Positions 1 to 8,290 of a DNA stretch of 64,000 bases are shown here, one piece after another. The stretch's first letter is position 1. The number at the start of each line of letters is the position of its first letter. Under the pieces are notes generated by a model that did not search any database, was not told where the DNA came from, and saw nothing but the letters and a program-made list of their open reading frames with translations. This DNA is from DASUBN01 sp050261675 (GTDB lineage Bacteria; Pseudomonadota; Gammaproteobacteria; Natronospirales; REEB76), in the NCBI GenBank assembly GCA_050261675.1, contig JBLNDO010000023.1, positions 1-64,000 on the forward strand, given 5' to 3'. The position numbers and the translations under genes were made by a program.

Positions 1-33
1 CGGATAACTCCATTTCCTAGGTTGGAGAGAGCT

Positions 34-504
34 ATGTCGAAATCGACTTTCGTCTATGTGACATACATCCGCACCACGCCAGAGAGGCTCTGGTCGGCGC
101 TGACCGACGAAGACTTCATGAAAGAGTACTGGTTCGGATGCCACTGCGAGAGCGAGTGGACCGTGGGGTCCGCGTGGAAAAACGTGTCCCCGGACGGCCA
201 GGTCATGGATACCGGCGAAATTCTGGAGTCCGACCCGCCGCGCCGGCTAGTGATCCGCTGGCAGAACGCGTTCAAAGCTGACTTAAAGGAGGAGGGCCCC
301 TCGCTTTGCACTATAGAGCTCGAACCGTCCGCCGGCGCCGTCAAGCTGTCCATAACTCACAGCATTGAGAGATCTCCATCTAAGTTCATCGAAGCGATAT
401 CTGGCGGCTGGCCCAAAGTCATCTCCAACCTCAAGTCGGTGCTGGAAACTGGCAGCGCGGCACTTCTCGATGCGTATCCCACGCAGGGCGCTCAACCGCG
501 ATAG
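34..504 (+). CDS. SRPBCC / AHSA1-type domain protein 1
   Basis: A protein of 156 residues with the layout of the AHSA1 (Aha1 C-terminal) branch of the SRPBCC/START-like fold. The N-terminus carries the usual strand and 'TTPERLWSALTD' helix, followed by 'YWFG', 'GSAW', a 'GEILESDPPRRLVIRW' strand, and a C-terminal amphipathic helix 'GGWPKVISNLKSVLETG'. Members bind hydrophobic ligands in a helix-grip pocket; the ligand here is unknown. I chose the ATG at 34 because GGAGAG lies just upstream; an in-frame TTG at 22 has no such site. It is the first of three SRPBCC genes in a row, probably cotranscribed with the next ORF 8 bp away. In many bacteria such genes are paired with an ArsR repressor. 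Confidence 0.85.
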   Translation: MSKSTFVYVTYIRTTPERLWSALTDEDFMKEYWFGCHCESEWTVGSAWKNVSPDGQVMDTGEILESDPPRRLVIRWQNAFKADLKEEGPSLCTIELEPSAGAVKLSITHSIERSPSKFIEAISGGWPKVISNLKSVLETGSAALLDAYPTQGAQPR

Positions 505-512
505 GAGCATCT

Positions 513-671
513 ATGAAGCAGAACGACTCTACAAGCCCATCCAGTCGTACCCCTCCATCCGAATCTGTGGGGAGCTATAGACGTTCACTTGAGAAATTCT
601 GGAACGAACAACTCGACAAGTTCGAGAGTTCCTTTAGAACAAGAAACGCAAAAGAGGAGAGGAAGCCGTGA
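513..671 (+). CDS. 52-residue ORF, possible ArsR C-terminal remnant
   Basis: A short reading frame of 52 codons sits exactly in the gap between two SRPBCC genes. It has an AGGAG site ending six bases before its ATG, and its TGA overlaps the GTG of the next gene (GTGA), as expected for translational coupling. The first 20 residues are Ser/Pro-rich. Residues 22-50 (YRRSLEKFWNEQLDKFESS and following) are helical and charged, and recall the last helix of ArsR-type repressors that usually precede SRPBCC genes (pattern FW-E-LD-L). The winged-helix domain is absent. It could be a decayed repressor retained for coupling, or a genuine small protein. The ORF is clear from sequence; its identity is inference. 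Confidence 0.55.
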   Translation: MKQNDSTSPSSRTPPSESVGSYRRSLEKFWNEQLDKFESSFRTRNAKEERKP

Positions 672-1078
672 GTAAGCGACTGGAGCTTAAATTCGAGCGG
701 ACGATCGCCGCACCTCCTGCAAAGGTGTTCACCGCTTGGCTCAACCCCAAGGTCGAAGGTACATGTTGGCACGCCTGCGACGAGCTTATCTTCAATCCGA
801 AGGCTGGACAGTTCTATTACATGCGTCACGACGTATGGCCTCACTACGGGCGCTTTCTCAAGGTGGAAAAGCCAAGTCGCGTTCAACTGACATGGATGTC
901 TCCGAACACATCAGGCCAGGAGTCCATGGTCACGGTAACGTTCAAGAAGAAGGGCGCTGGCACCCTGATGTCGCTCATCCACTCCAATTTGCCGAACGAT
1001 ACCGGTGGCCGAGCGCACGACGAGGGCTGGAACTACTACATGGACCTCTTTGCCGAACAGTTCGCCAAGGCCAAGTAG
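668..1078 (+). CDS. SRPBCC / AHSA1-type domain protein 2
   Basis: A 136-residue SRPBCC protein. Features seen are the N-terminal strand 'LELKFERTIAAPPAKVFTAWLNP', a central 'GQFYYMRH' strand, 'HYGRFLKVEKPSRVQLTW' (the conserved strand preceding the pocket), and a C-terminal helix beginning 'DEGWNYYMDLFAEQF'. The 'GW..Y...L' helix is typical of AHSA1-like proteins. It starts with GTG at 668, overlapping the stop of the 52-residue ORF, with a purine-rich GGAGAGGA site upstream. Its sequence is only distantly similar to the first SRPBCC gene, so the set is not a recent tandem duplication. The ligand and role are unknown; the neighbouring exporter suggests handling of a hydrophobic small molecule. 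Confidence 0.85.
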   Translation: MSKRLELKFERTIAAPPAKVFTAWLNPKVEGTCWHACDELIFNPKAGQFYYMRHDVWPHYGRFLKVEKPSRVQLTWMSPNTSGQESMVTVTFKKKGAGTLMSLIHSNLPNDTGGRAHDEGWNYYMDLFAEQFAKAK

Positions 1079-1115
1079 TTGCCCGCTGCCAGTTCGGAGT
1101 CACAGGAGTGAGACG

Positions 1116-1580
1116 GTGCCGAAAGAAAGACAAGCGACAAAGAGTGTGAGGGAGTCCTTCACTTGTACGATCCGGGCTCAGATCACGCCTGGCGACGCAT
1201 ACGCCGACATCTGCGACGTATGGAGGTGGTGGACGGCTGGCTTTACCGGCAGTGCCAAGACACGAGGAGACAGGTGGAGGGCTCAGTTCGGGCAGATGTA
1301 CTTTGACTTTGAGGTAGTCGAAGCGGTCCCCAACCAACGCATCGTCTGGAAGGTGACTGACTGCTATTTAGACATGCTGGATAACAAGGAGTGGAACGGC
1401 ACGAGCATCGCCTGGGACATTTCATCGAGAAATGGCGTAACGACAGTAAAGATGACCCACCAAGGCCTGACTCAGGACTTCGACTGCTACGAAATTTGCG
1501 AGGCTGGCTGGAGCTTCTACGTCGGTAAGAGCTTGCAGGCTCTGCTCACAAATGGCGAGGGTCTGCCGGACGGGATGTGA
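1116..1580 (+). CDS. SRPBCC-family protein 3
   Basis: A 154-residue protein of the SRPBCC superfamily. The recognisable part begins 'SFTCTIRAQITPGDAYADICDVWRWWTAGFTG', where the WW replaces the usual hydrophobic helix, followed by the strand 'YFDFEVVEAVPNQRIVWKVTD' and an ending helix 'GWSFYVGKSLQALLTNGEG'. A GTG at 1116 is preceded by CAGGAG at a spacing of seven, so I place the start there even though the frame stays open upstream into the previous gene. It is separated by 37 bp from SRPBCC 2 and by 31 bp from the GST gene, consistent with one operon. No catalytic residues can be named for this family. Confidence 0.8.
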   Translation: MPKERQATKSVRESFTCTIRAQITPGDAYADICDVWRWWTAGFTGSAKTRGDRWRAQFGQMYFDFEVVEAVPNQRIVWKVTDCYLDMLDNKEWNGTSIAWDISSRNGVTTVKMTHQGLTQDFDCYEICEAGWSFYVGKSLQALLTNGEGLPDGM

Positions 1581-1611
1581 ACGCCGCAACTTAGCAGGCA
1601 GTGAGATATTC

Positions 1612-2331
1612 ATGAAGCTCTACATCTTCCCGCCCTCTGGGCGCGTAGTCGGCATCGTAGCCCTCCGGAACTATCTAAGTCTGAGTTGCGAGATGGTCAC
1701 TGTAGATTTGGTCCGAGGCGGCCAGTGTGATCCCGAGTATGTCGCGCTAAATCCCAACAGAAAGATGCCGACGCTGGTCGACAACAGCGTGATCATCTGG
1801 GAATCGAACGCCATCCTGTACTACATGGCATCCAAGCGGCCTGAGTCTGGTGTCTGGCCGTCCGACACCCATCGCCAGGCCGACGTGCTGCGCTGGCTCT
1901 TCTGGGAATCCGCGCACTGGGATGCTGAGTCTGTCGGCATGGTGTCTTTCGAAAAGGGGTCAAAGCGCGTTCTCGGCCTTGGCCCGGCGGATGATGCCTT
2001 CATCGAACGAGGACGCCAAAATTTTGACCGGTTCGCTGAGGCCCTGAACCAATCCCTCAAGGGCAGGGCATGGCTAACGGGCGAGAAACTGACCATCGCC
2101 GACTTCTCCGTCGGCGGCATGATGCCCACAGCACAGGCAATGGGACTGCCGGTCTCACGTTTCCCAGAAATCATCCGATGGTATGAAGGACTTGCGTCAA
2201 TGTCGGCCTGGCAGGAGGCCATTGCGGCTAGGGATTCCGCGATGGCACGGGTACTCACTCAAATGTCTGCTGGCGGGTCATGCGCGAACGAATCAGCACA
2301 AGTTGGCCCAATGCGGAATACCGCGGGGTGA
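1612..2331 (+). CDS. Glutathione S-transferase family protein
   Basis: A 239-residue protein with the standard two-domain GST layout. The N-terminal thioredoxin-like half holds 'NPNRKMPTLVD' (cis-Pro loop) and 'IIWESNAILYYMA' (the Glu-Ser pair that binds the gamma-glutamyl part of glutathione). The C-terminal all-helical half holds 'WLTGEKLTIADFSVGG', the conserved N-capping box with Asp. It would conjugate glutathione to an electrophile or act as an isomerase; the substrate is not visible. The last 20 residues are low in family similarity. The start is the ATG at 1612. It lies directly after three SRPBCC genes and 157 bp before an RND exporter, which hints at a detoxify-and-export unit. Confidence 0.9.
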   Translation: MKLYIFPPSGRVVGIVALRNYLSLSCEMVTVDLVRGGQCDPEYVALNPNRKMPTLVDNSVIIWESNAILYYMASKRPESGVWPSDTHRQADVLRWLFWESAHWDAESVGMVSFEKGSKRVLGLGPADDAFIERGRQNFDRFAEALNQSLKGRAWLTGEKLTIADFSVGGMMPTAQAMGLPVSRFPEIIRWYEGLASMSAWQEAIAARDSAMARVLTQMSAGGSCANESAQVGPMRNTAG

Positions 2332-2488
2332 ATTCATGGCAGTACCGGTAGTCCTGGTCCGCCGCTAAACCCGGCCTAATAGCCCGAGATCCGAATATCC
2401 CGGCCCGCCGACCGCGACGGACCGCATGAGAGGTCTTTTGCTCGAAAACGGCTGAAACGCACATCAGCAGCTCCAGGAGGCAATTGAA

Positions 2489-5400
2489 ATGCGCAGTTAC
2501 ATCCAGAATATCGTTCGGTTTCGCTGGTTCGTGCTTTTAGGTGCGCTGCTGGTCACCTCCGCGCTGGTATCCCGCATAGGACACCTGCAGGTGATCGCCG
2601 ATCCCAACAAAATGCTGCCCAGCTCTCACCCGTACATCGTCACCTCTAACCGAGTGCAAGAACTGTTCGGCTCTCGATATGTGCTCGTCATAAGTATTAC
2701 GCCCGCGAAGGGCACGATCTACGACCCAGCCGTGCTTGCAAAAGTGAAGCGGATCACGGACAAGCTTCGCGAGGTTCCAGACGTGGTGAAGTCGAACATC
2801 CTGAGCTTCGCCGCACGGAAGGCCAAGAGCATTACAGGGACCGCCGAGGGAATGATCGTCCGGCCCCTCATGTCGTCCGTCCCGGAAAATGCCGCTGAGA
2901 TGCAGGCGCTAGAACGCGGCGTCGCGAATAACCCGGCCTACAAAGACCTCTTGGTGTCCCACGACGACAGGTCGGTCGCCATCCTGGCCGAGATAAAGGA
3001 CGATCCAAAAGGATTCGACGCAGTGATGCAGGGGGTCAATCCCATCGTCGACTCCGAAAGAGACCCGAACGTGCAGATTCGGGTCGCCGGCTTGCCCGTC
3101 GTTGTCACCGCGCTCGAGGTCTACGCTGCACGACTCGCCGTGCTGCTGCCGCTCGCTCTGTTGCTAATTGCCGTGGTCCTGTGGTTCGCGTTCCGCAGCT
3201 TCCAGGGCCTGCTCCTGCCGCTCCTCACCGCGCTGCTCGCCGTGCTCTGGTCTCTCGGTCTCATGAGCATTTTCAAGGTCCAACTCGACCCAATCAACGC
3301 GGCTACACCTGTGATGATATTGGCAGTCGCGGCAGGGCACGCCGTCCAGATACTTAAGCGCTACTACGAAGAGTACAAGGTCCACGCACTCGTGTCGCCC
3401 GACGACTTGAACGGGGCGAGCAGAAGCGCGGTAGTCGAGTCGCTCACCAAAGTTGGTCCAGTGATGATCGTGGCGGGAGTGGTAGCCGCGGCGGGCTTCC
3501 TGTCACTCCTGGTGGTTGCCATCGGCAGCGTCCGCACATTCGGCATCATGGCGGCCGGCGGCGTGCTGAGTTCGCTCTTACTAGAACTCACCCTGATACC
3601 GGCGCTCCGCTCGATGCTCCCAGCCCCGAAGCCCCGGCTGGCCCGGACCGGTGATGGTCCTCTGGATCGGCTAATGACGCACTTGGGCGAGCTGGTTATA
3701 AGCCCCAAAGCAAAGTGGGTTGTGGCCGCGTCGACGGTTGTCGTCGCGCTCTCCGTCTGGGGTGGCACCAAGGTCCAGTACGACGATAACTACCATACGT
3801 GGTTTTCTGCCAGCAATCCGTTGTTGCAGGACGACTACGCGCTGAATAAGGAATATGCCGGCACGAACACGCTCTACGTGCTAGTGGAATCCAAGACTCC
3901 TGGGCGTATGGAGGATCCAGACGTCCTAAAGGCCATCGACGATACGCAGACACACCTCGAGCGCAATCCTATGGTCGGCAAGACCTTGTCACTCGCCACG
4001 TTCGTCCGGCGCATGAACATGGCTATGCACGGGGATGACCCGAAGTTCGACATAATTCCGGACGACAAGGCACTCACCGCCCAGTACCTATTCCTATATT
4101 CCAGTTCGGGCGATCCTGGCGACTTCGACAACTACGTCGATAACGACTTTTCACACGCCAACATCTATGGGTTTCTGCGAGACTTCGATACAACGAAGAC
4201 CGAACAGCTCATCGAGGACCTAAAGACCTACACGGCGAAGCGCTTTCCAGCTGACATCACCGTGTCATTCGGCGGCAGCGTCGCGCAGGGAGCCGCGTTC
4301 CACGAAATCGTGTCGCGCGCCAAACTGCTGAACATGGCGCAAATCGCGGTGGTGTTCTTCCTGCTGGCGTCGCTGGTGTTCCGTTCGCCCATGGCCGGTG
4401 TGCTAGTCCTGCTTCCGCTGGCACTCACGGTGGCAGTGACATTCGCGGTAATGGGGTTCTTTGGAATCCCTTTCAGCAGCAATAACTGTGTCACGGTGGC
4501 GATGGGGGTGAGTGTCGGCGCCGACTACGTGATCTACCTGCTCTTCAGGCTGCGCGAAGAGAATAGGCGGGCCGGCTCGGACTCCGATGCGATGAAGCGC
4601 GCCCTATCTACCGCCGGTGAAGCCATCCTTTTCGTCGCGGGATCCGTCGCGATCGGATACAGCGTCCTGATGCTCTCGTTAGGGTTCTGGGTGCACATCT
4701 GGATGGGAATACTCATCAGCATAGCGATGGTTACCAGCGCAGTCGCGGCTATCACCCTGGTTCCCGTAATCGTCGTCTGGATGCGGCCGAGCTTCATCTA
4801 CGGCCCTAGGTCCGGTCGTCTGAGCCCGGCGGTACCGTTCTTCGCCGGCGCACTTATTCTCGGTACGCTGGCCGGGCCGCAGAATGCGCGGGCCGATGAC
4901 GCGCCTTCTGCCGACGCAATTATGCAGAAGAATTACATGGTTGATCGCGTCGCCGGCTCCACCGCGACCATCACACTCACGCTACTTAACCCCAAGGGCG
5001 AAGAGCGTATCAGGGAAGCGGCTGTCACCTCGAAGCTGGAGTCGAACGGAATCGACAACCAGAGCTTGTCCCGATTCGTCGCCCCGGCGGACGTGAAAGG
5101 CACGAGCATCCTTCTCATCGAGCATTCTGATGCGGATGACGACATGTGGCTGTTTCTGCCGGCTCTCGGCAAGTCCCGTCGCCTAATCGCGTCCAACAAG
5201 CGCGACAGCTTCATGGGAAGTGACTTCAGTTACGGTGACGTTATCGGCTATCCGGTAAAAGAGTGGCATAACAAACTGGTCGGTGAGACCACAATCTCAG
5301 GAGAGCCGTGTTATCAAATCGAGTCGACACCAGCCTCCGACGAAGTGAGAGACACTAGCGGCTATTCAAAGCGTCTCACCTGCGTGAGCAAGACGCGGTT

Positions 5401-5632
5401 CGTCACGCTGCACGCGGAAATTTGGGATATGGACGGGGAGAAACTCAAGGAGGAGGACCGCAGCGGGTTTATCAACGTAGATCCCGCCGACGGCAAGTGG
5501 GTGGCCACTCATCTATCAGCGCTAAATCTGGAGACCGGGCACAGGACGGTTGTGGAGATGCATGATTACAAGCTCAACGCTGGGATCCCGCAGAGCACTT
5601 TCACAGTCCGTTCCCTCGAGTCCGAGCAATGA
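2489..5632 (+). CDS. RND/MMPL exporter fused to LolA-like periplasmic domain
   Basis: A 1047-residue protein. Residues 1-785 form an RND-superfamily exporter of the HAE/MMPL type (COG1033-like): a membrane segment at about 10-30, a periplasmic loop, five segments at about 212-385, a segment at about 405-425, a second periplasmic loop, and five segments at about 613-785. Such proteins move hydrophobic compounds using the proton gradient. Residues 786-802 then look like a lipid-free signal peptide, a hydrophobic run ending in A-R-A, and residues 805-1047 match the 'outer membrane lipoprotein-sorting' LolA-like family (motif region 'MWLFLPALGKSRRL', then 'GSDFSYGDV'). The two parts are in one frame with no stop. 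The RBS AGGAGG precedes the ATG at a spacing of eight. It overlaps the downstream barrel gene by ATGA. Confidence 0.85.
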   Translation: MRSYIQNIVRFRWFVLLGALLVTSALVSRIGHLQVIADPNKMLPSSHPYIVTSNRVQELFGSRYVLVISITPAKGTIYDPAVLAKVKRITDKLREVPDVVKSNILSFAARKAKSITGTAEGMIVRPLMSSVPENAAEMQALERGVANNPAYKDLLVSHDDRSVAILAEIKDDPKGFDAVMQGVNPIVDSERDPNVQIRVAGLPVVVTALEVYAARLAVLLPLALLLIAVVLWFAFRSFQGLLLPLLTALLAVLWSLGLMSIFKVQLDPINAATPVMILAVAAGHAVQILKRYYEEYKVHALVSPDDLNGASRSAVVESLTKVGPVMIVAGVVAAAGFLSLLVVAIGSVRTFGIMAAGGVLSSLLLELTLIPALRSMLPAPKPRLARTGDGPLDRLMTHLGELVISPKAKWVVAASTVVVALSVWGGTKVQYDDNYHTWFSASNPLLQDDYALNKEYAGTNTLYVLVESKTPGRMEDPDVLKAIDDTQTHLERNPMVGKTLSLATFVRRMNMAMHGDDPKFDIIPDDKALTAQYLFLYSSSGDPGDFDNYVDNDFSHANIYGFLRDFDTTKTEQLIEDLKTYTAKRFPADITVSFGGSVAQGAAFHEIVSRAKLLNMAQIAVVFFLLASLVFRSPMAGVLVLLPLALTVAVTFAVMGFFGIPFSSNNCVTVAMGVSVGADYVIYLLFRLREENRRAGSDSDAMKRALSTAGEAILFVAGSVAIGYSVLMLSLGFWVHIWMGILISIAMVTSAVAAITLVPVIVVWMRPSFIYGPRSGRLSPAVPFFAGALILGTLAGPQNARADDAPSADAIMQKNYMVDRVAGSTATITLTLLNPKGEERIREAAVTSKLESNGIDNQSLSRFVAPADVKGTSILLIEHSDADDDMWLFLPALGKSRRLIASNKRDSFMGSDFSYGDVIGYPVKEWHNKLVGETTISGEPCYQIESTPASDEVRDTSGYSKRLTCVSKTRFVTLHAEIWDMDGEKLKEEDRSGFINVDPADGKWVATHLSALNLETGHRTVVEMHDYKLNAGIPQSTFTVRSLESEQ

Positions 5633-6852
5633 AATCGTCCGCTGTAGTCCTGGCATGCATCGCGCTCCTTACACTGAATCCGGGGGTTTGCGCCGATCTT
5701 GACACGAGTATCCGAGGTTCCTTCTGGTCAAAGGACCAAGACTTGAGCGGTAATCGCGGAGTCGAAACGCTTCAATTCTGGCTGAGAGCTTCTGATGGCG
5801 CCGCTATCGGGGATGCCTCCCTAAACTTCCACCTGCAAGGCTGGGCATCCGCAAAGGGAGGAGGGTCAGGGTCAAGCTCAGACAGAGCAATCCGCGAGGC
5901 CTACGGCCAACTCAGCGAGGGCGCCATCGAAGTGCGAGCTGGCTGGCAGATGTATCCCTGGGGTCGCGCGGACGGCCTCAATCCGACTGACAACATCACG
6001 CCGCACCGTTACACGCTTTTGGTTCGGGACTCGGACGACCAAAGGTTAGGAACTCCGTCTGTGCGTGCCACCTGGTACTCGGGAGCCTTATCATCAAGCC
6101 TAATATGGCTCGCCGGCTTTAGGCCAAGCACACTGCCAGGGCAGGGCACATCCGCAGATCTGTCTCCGACCGATTCGTCTCGGCAGTTCGCCGCCCGCGT
6201 CGAGATTATTCGTGAGGATATCGAAGGCAGCCTGTCCTATTTCGATGGCTACGATGTGATGCCGTCCGAAGCTGAGTTCTCGTCAGGGGACGCTGAACCT
6301 CTTCTTCTTTCGCACGATCGGTTGCGCATTGTCGGCGCAGATTTCGCCAAACCTCTCGGCCGGTTTATCCTGCGAGGAGAGTCCGCGTACACCGCCGCAC
6401 CGGATCCCCGACCGGAAAGCGTGTTCGCACTCCGGCCCCAGTGGTACTCCGTAATCAGCGGTGAGCGAATTTTTGGGGACTATCTAGACTTGGAAATCCA
6501 ATTCTACTACCGCAAGGTGCACGGATCGCCTCTTGCGCGGAATCTCTCGCCGACGGATCAACCCGTTGCGCAGGACCTGGCTGTAGTTGAAGGACAGTAC
6601 GACCCTATTGACCGCGGATTCACCGCACGGGTGGCGGACCAATGGCTGAATGAGACAGTCGAAGCGTCGGTGAGCTTGGTGTTTTCGACCGTACGCAAAG
6701 GCATCGAAGTCAAGCCGGTGCTGCAATATCGACTGGCGGACGACTGGACACTGACCGCCGGTGCCGCGATCGCCGGCGGTGACAACTTGTCTCAGTATGG
6801 GATTCTCAAGGCCAACAATGCCGTATATCTCGAGCTCCGCCGCGGATTCTGA
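5629..6852 (+). CDS. Outer-membrane beta-barrel protein, RND partner
   Basis: A 407-residue secreted protein with a signal peptide (cleavage likely after 'GVCA' at about residue 22). The mature part is rich in alternating aromatic/hydrophobic strands and ends in an aromatic residue ('LELRRGF'), as outer-membrane barrels do. 'REAYGQL', 'GWQMYPWGRADGLNPTDNITP' and 'VRATWY' recall the DUF1302-like barrels that accompany RND exporters and LolA-like proteins. Its ATG overlaps the stop of the exporter fusion (ATGA at 5629-5632), so the two are translated together. The likely role is an outer-membrane partner in export or lipid trafficking, but this is inferred from context. No terminator is obvious after it. 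Confidence 0.75.
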   Translation: MKSSAVVLACIALLTLNPGVCADLDTSIRGSFWSKDQDLSGNRGVETLQFWLRASDGAAIGDASLNFHLQGWASAKGGGSGSSSDRAIREAYGQLSEGAIEVRAGWQMYPWGRADGLNPTDNITPHRYTLLVRDSDDQRLGTPSVRATWYSGALSSSLIWLAGFRPSTLPGQGTSADLSPTDSSRQFAARVEIIREDIEGSLSYFDGYDVMPSEAEFSSGDAEPLLLSHDRLRIVGADFAKPLGRFILRGESAYTAAPDPRPESVFALRPQWYSVISGERIFGDYLDLEIQFYYRKVHGSPLARNLSPTDQPVAQDLAVVEGQYDPIDRGFTARVADQWLNETVEASVSLVFSTVRKGIEVKPVLQYRLADDWTLTAGAAIAGGDNLSQYGILKANNAVYLELRRGF

Positions 6853-7785
6853 ACAAATCCCCGTGATTTGCGCCGCGCTAAGTGGCCCGTGGACCGTCAT
6901 GCCGCTTGGGATCGATAGCCCGAATTTTATGGCCCATGACGGCTAGGCCCGGGTCCGGAGTCCGGAATGGACGTCATGGCGGACGCGGCGGGCATAGCTG
7001 GTGCTAATACTTAGAGGGATTCGGGGGTTCACTATCGGATCAAATCAGCTCTAGGGAAATTTCGATTGGGATTCTCAGGACCCGAAGGACCCGTTGCTCG
7101 GGGACTTACTCCAGACCCATGTGTCGTCTCGCACGGTTTTGATACCTACGGCGGGACAGACTAGACCTCAGGTGCTGGGCCTATATTTGTGACGCGAAGC
7201 GGACGGCGACACGGTTACGGCTCACGACATCGTTTTGGAGCAGGCGACGTCGTTTGGGCACGCGGACATAATGCCTGACCTGTGACAGCCGGGTTGGCTT
7301 TTGCCGCACTGCATAATGCGCATAATGTATATTATGTTATATATTGGATATGCCTAGACCGAAGCACCGAAGCCAAGACCGCAATATATGGGACTCCCTA
7401 TTCCGTTCCACATATCTTCTTTTGTTTCGAGAAATAGCCAGTAATACATTGACTGCAATACTATTTTTATCTATGTGTTCCAAAAAGCATGAGCAAGATT
7501 GAAGATGCAGGACACGGACACGCAGCTCTTTTATGCCCTGCTCCTGGATTGGCATAGGAGCGACGGGTCGGCGACAGGACGAAGATTGGGGAAGGAGGCG
7601 CGCAAGGTGGCGTATAGCCGAACCTAAGCGGGCCAGTGCCCATGCGGGCATCCTCATGATTCAACGGAATCACACGCACCCGGGATACGGTCGCCCAAAC
7701 CCGGCGGACGGATCCGCGCCCTGTCACCCACCGGGTTGTGCCTCTACAATGGGCTTCCGCACCCGCGCGGGGATACGGGCGCCCA
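6853..7785. other. Non-coding region, 933 bp, with AT-rich patch
   Basis: No convincing gene was found. Short frames on either strand lack family resemblance and ribosome sites. Items seen are an 8-bp inverted repeat (CCGTCATG at 6894-6901 and CATGACGG at 6935-6942), three copies of CATAATG at 7267, 7312 and 7321, the last being followed by an inverted ATTATG at 7331-7336, and an AT-rich stretch at about 7320-7480 in otherwise GC-rich DNA. Near its right end are a promoter-like element and a 17-bp direct repeat. It separates the accessory block from the PilZ gene and may be decayed or regulatory DNA. Confidence 0.6.
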
Positions 7786-7786
7786 A
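7682..7786. repeat. 17-bp imperfect direct repeat pair
   Basis: GGGATACGGTCGCCCAA at 7682-7698 recurs as GGGATACGGGCGCCCAA at 7770-7786, one mismatch, 88 bp apart. Each copy is preceded by a nearby CGCACCC. The second copy ends at the PilZ start codon. The function is unknown; it could be an operator pair or the trace of a local duplication. Confidence 0.6.
7722..7750 (+). promoter_or_regulatory. Putative promoter of the PilZ gene
   Basis: A -10-like TACAAT at 7745-7750 has a weak -35-like TGTCAC at 7722-7727 at a spacing of 17. Transcription would begin near 7757, giving a leader of about 30 bases before the ATG at 7786. The -35 match is poor, so the call rests mostly on the -10 and its position. 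Confidence 0.35.
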
Positions 7787-8160
7787 TGTCAGAAGAAAAA
7801 CGTGCATTCGACCGCATCGAGACGGAGCACTCCATCCGTATCATCGGTGACGACGGGAGCAGTTTTCCCGCCATCGCCGCCAACATCTCCTTGACGGGCC
7901 TGCAGATCCTCTGCGACCGGCCTACCATGGAGCGCATCAGCGCCCACGGCCTGGAAACCAAGGCCATCCACGGCGTGCAGATCCGGATCCGGGTGACCGT
8001 GCCCGATATGCCGGATAACCAGGCCAAATTGGGGCTTTTCGGGCGGGTGGTGAACGTCCGTGCCAGCGGTGGGGATGAATTCCGCATCGGCGTGCAGTTC
8101 ACGGACTTCGAGCCGGGGAGCTATAACGCCCTCGAGCATTACATCGACGCCCACATCTGA
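7786..8160 (+). CDS. PilZ domain protein
   Basis: A 124-residue single-domain PilZ protein. The cyclic-di-GMP binding signature is complete: 'KRAFDR' near the N-terminus supplies the RxxxR element and 'ANISLTG' supplies the (D/N)xSxxG element. Proteins of this size act as effectors that change motility, polysaccharide synthesis or pilus behaviour when they bind cyclic-di-GMP; the partner here is not visible. I start it at 7786, where similarity to the family begins, because the frame upstream (to 7738) overlaps the putative promoter. A short GC hairpin (8164-8177) follows the stop, without a clear T-run. It is transcribed alone, upstream of an independently promoted lipoprotein gene. Confidence 0.88.
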   Translation: MSEEKRAFDRIETEHSIRIIGDDGSSFPAIAANISLTGLQILCDRPTMERISAHGLETKAIHGVQIRIRVTVPDMPDNQAKLGLFGRVVNVRASGGDEFRIGVQFTDFEPGSYNALEHYIDAHI

Positions 8161-8217
8161 GGGGCCGGTATCCCGGCGCTTTAGCTAGGTAACTCAGGCA
8201 CCCGAGGCGAAGTGGGC

Positions 8218-8246
8218 TGGACAGCGGCTTGGCTTGCCTCTATAAA
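8218..8246 (+). promoter_or_regulatory. Promoter of the M49-like lipoprotein gene
   Basis: TGGACA at 8218-8223 (five of six to the -35 consensus) and TATAAA at 8241-8246 (five of six to the -10 consensus) are spaced by exactly 17 bp. This is one of the best sigma-70-type promoters in the window. A start near 8253 gives a leader of about 38 bases, and AGGGGG stands just before the ATG at 8291. Confidence 0.65.
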
Positions 8247-8290
8247 AGCAAGAATATGTTCAACGGCATGACAGGGATTTAGGGGGCAGC

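Noticed and set aside
7467..8102. Minus-strand frame opposite the PilZ gene
   Set aside because: Antisense to a complete PilZ domain and lacking any recognisable domain or ribosome site.
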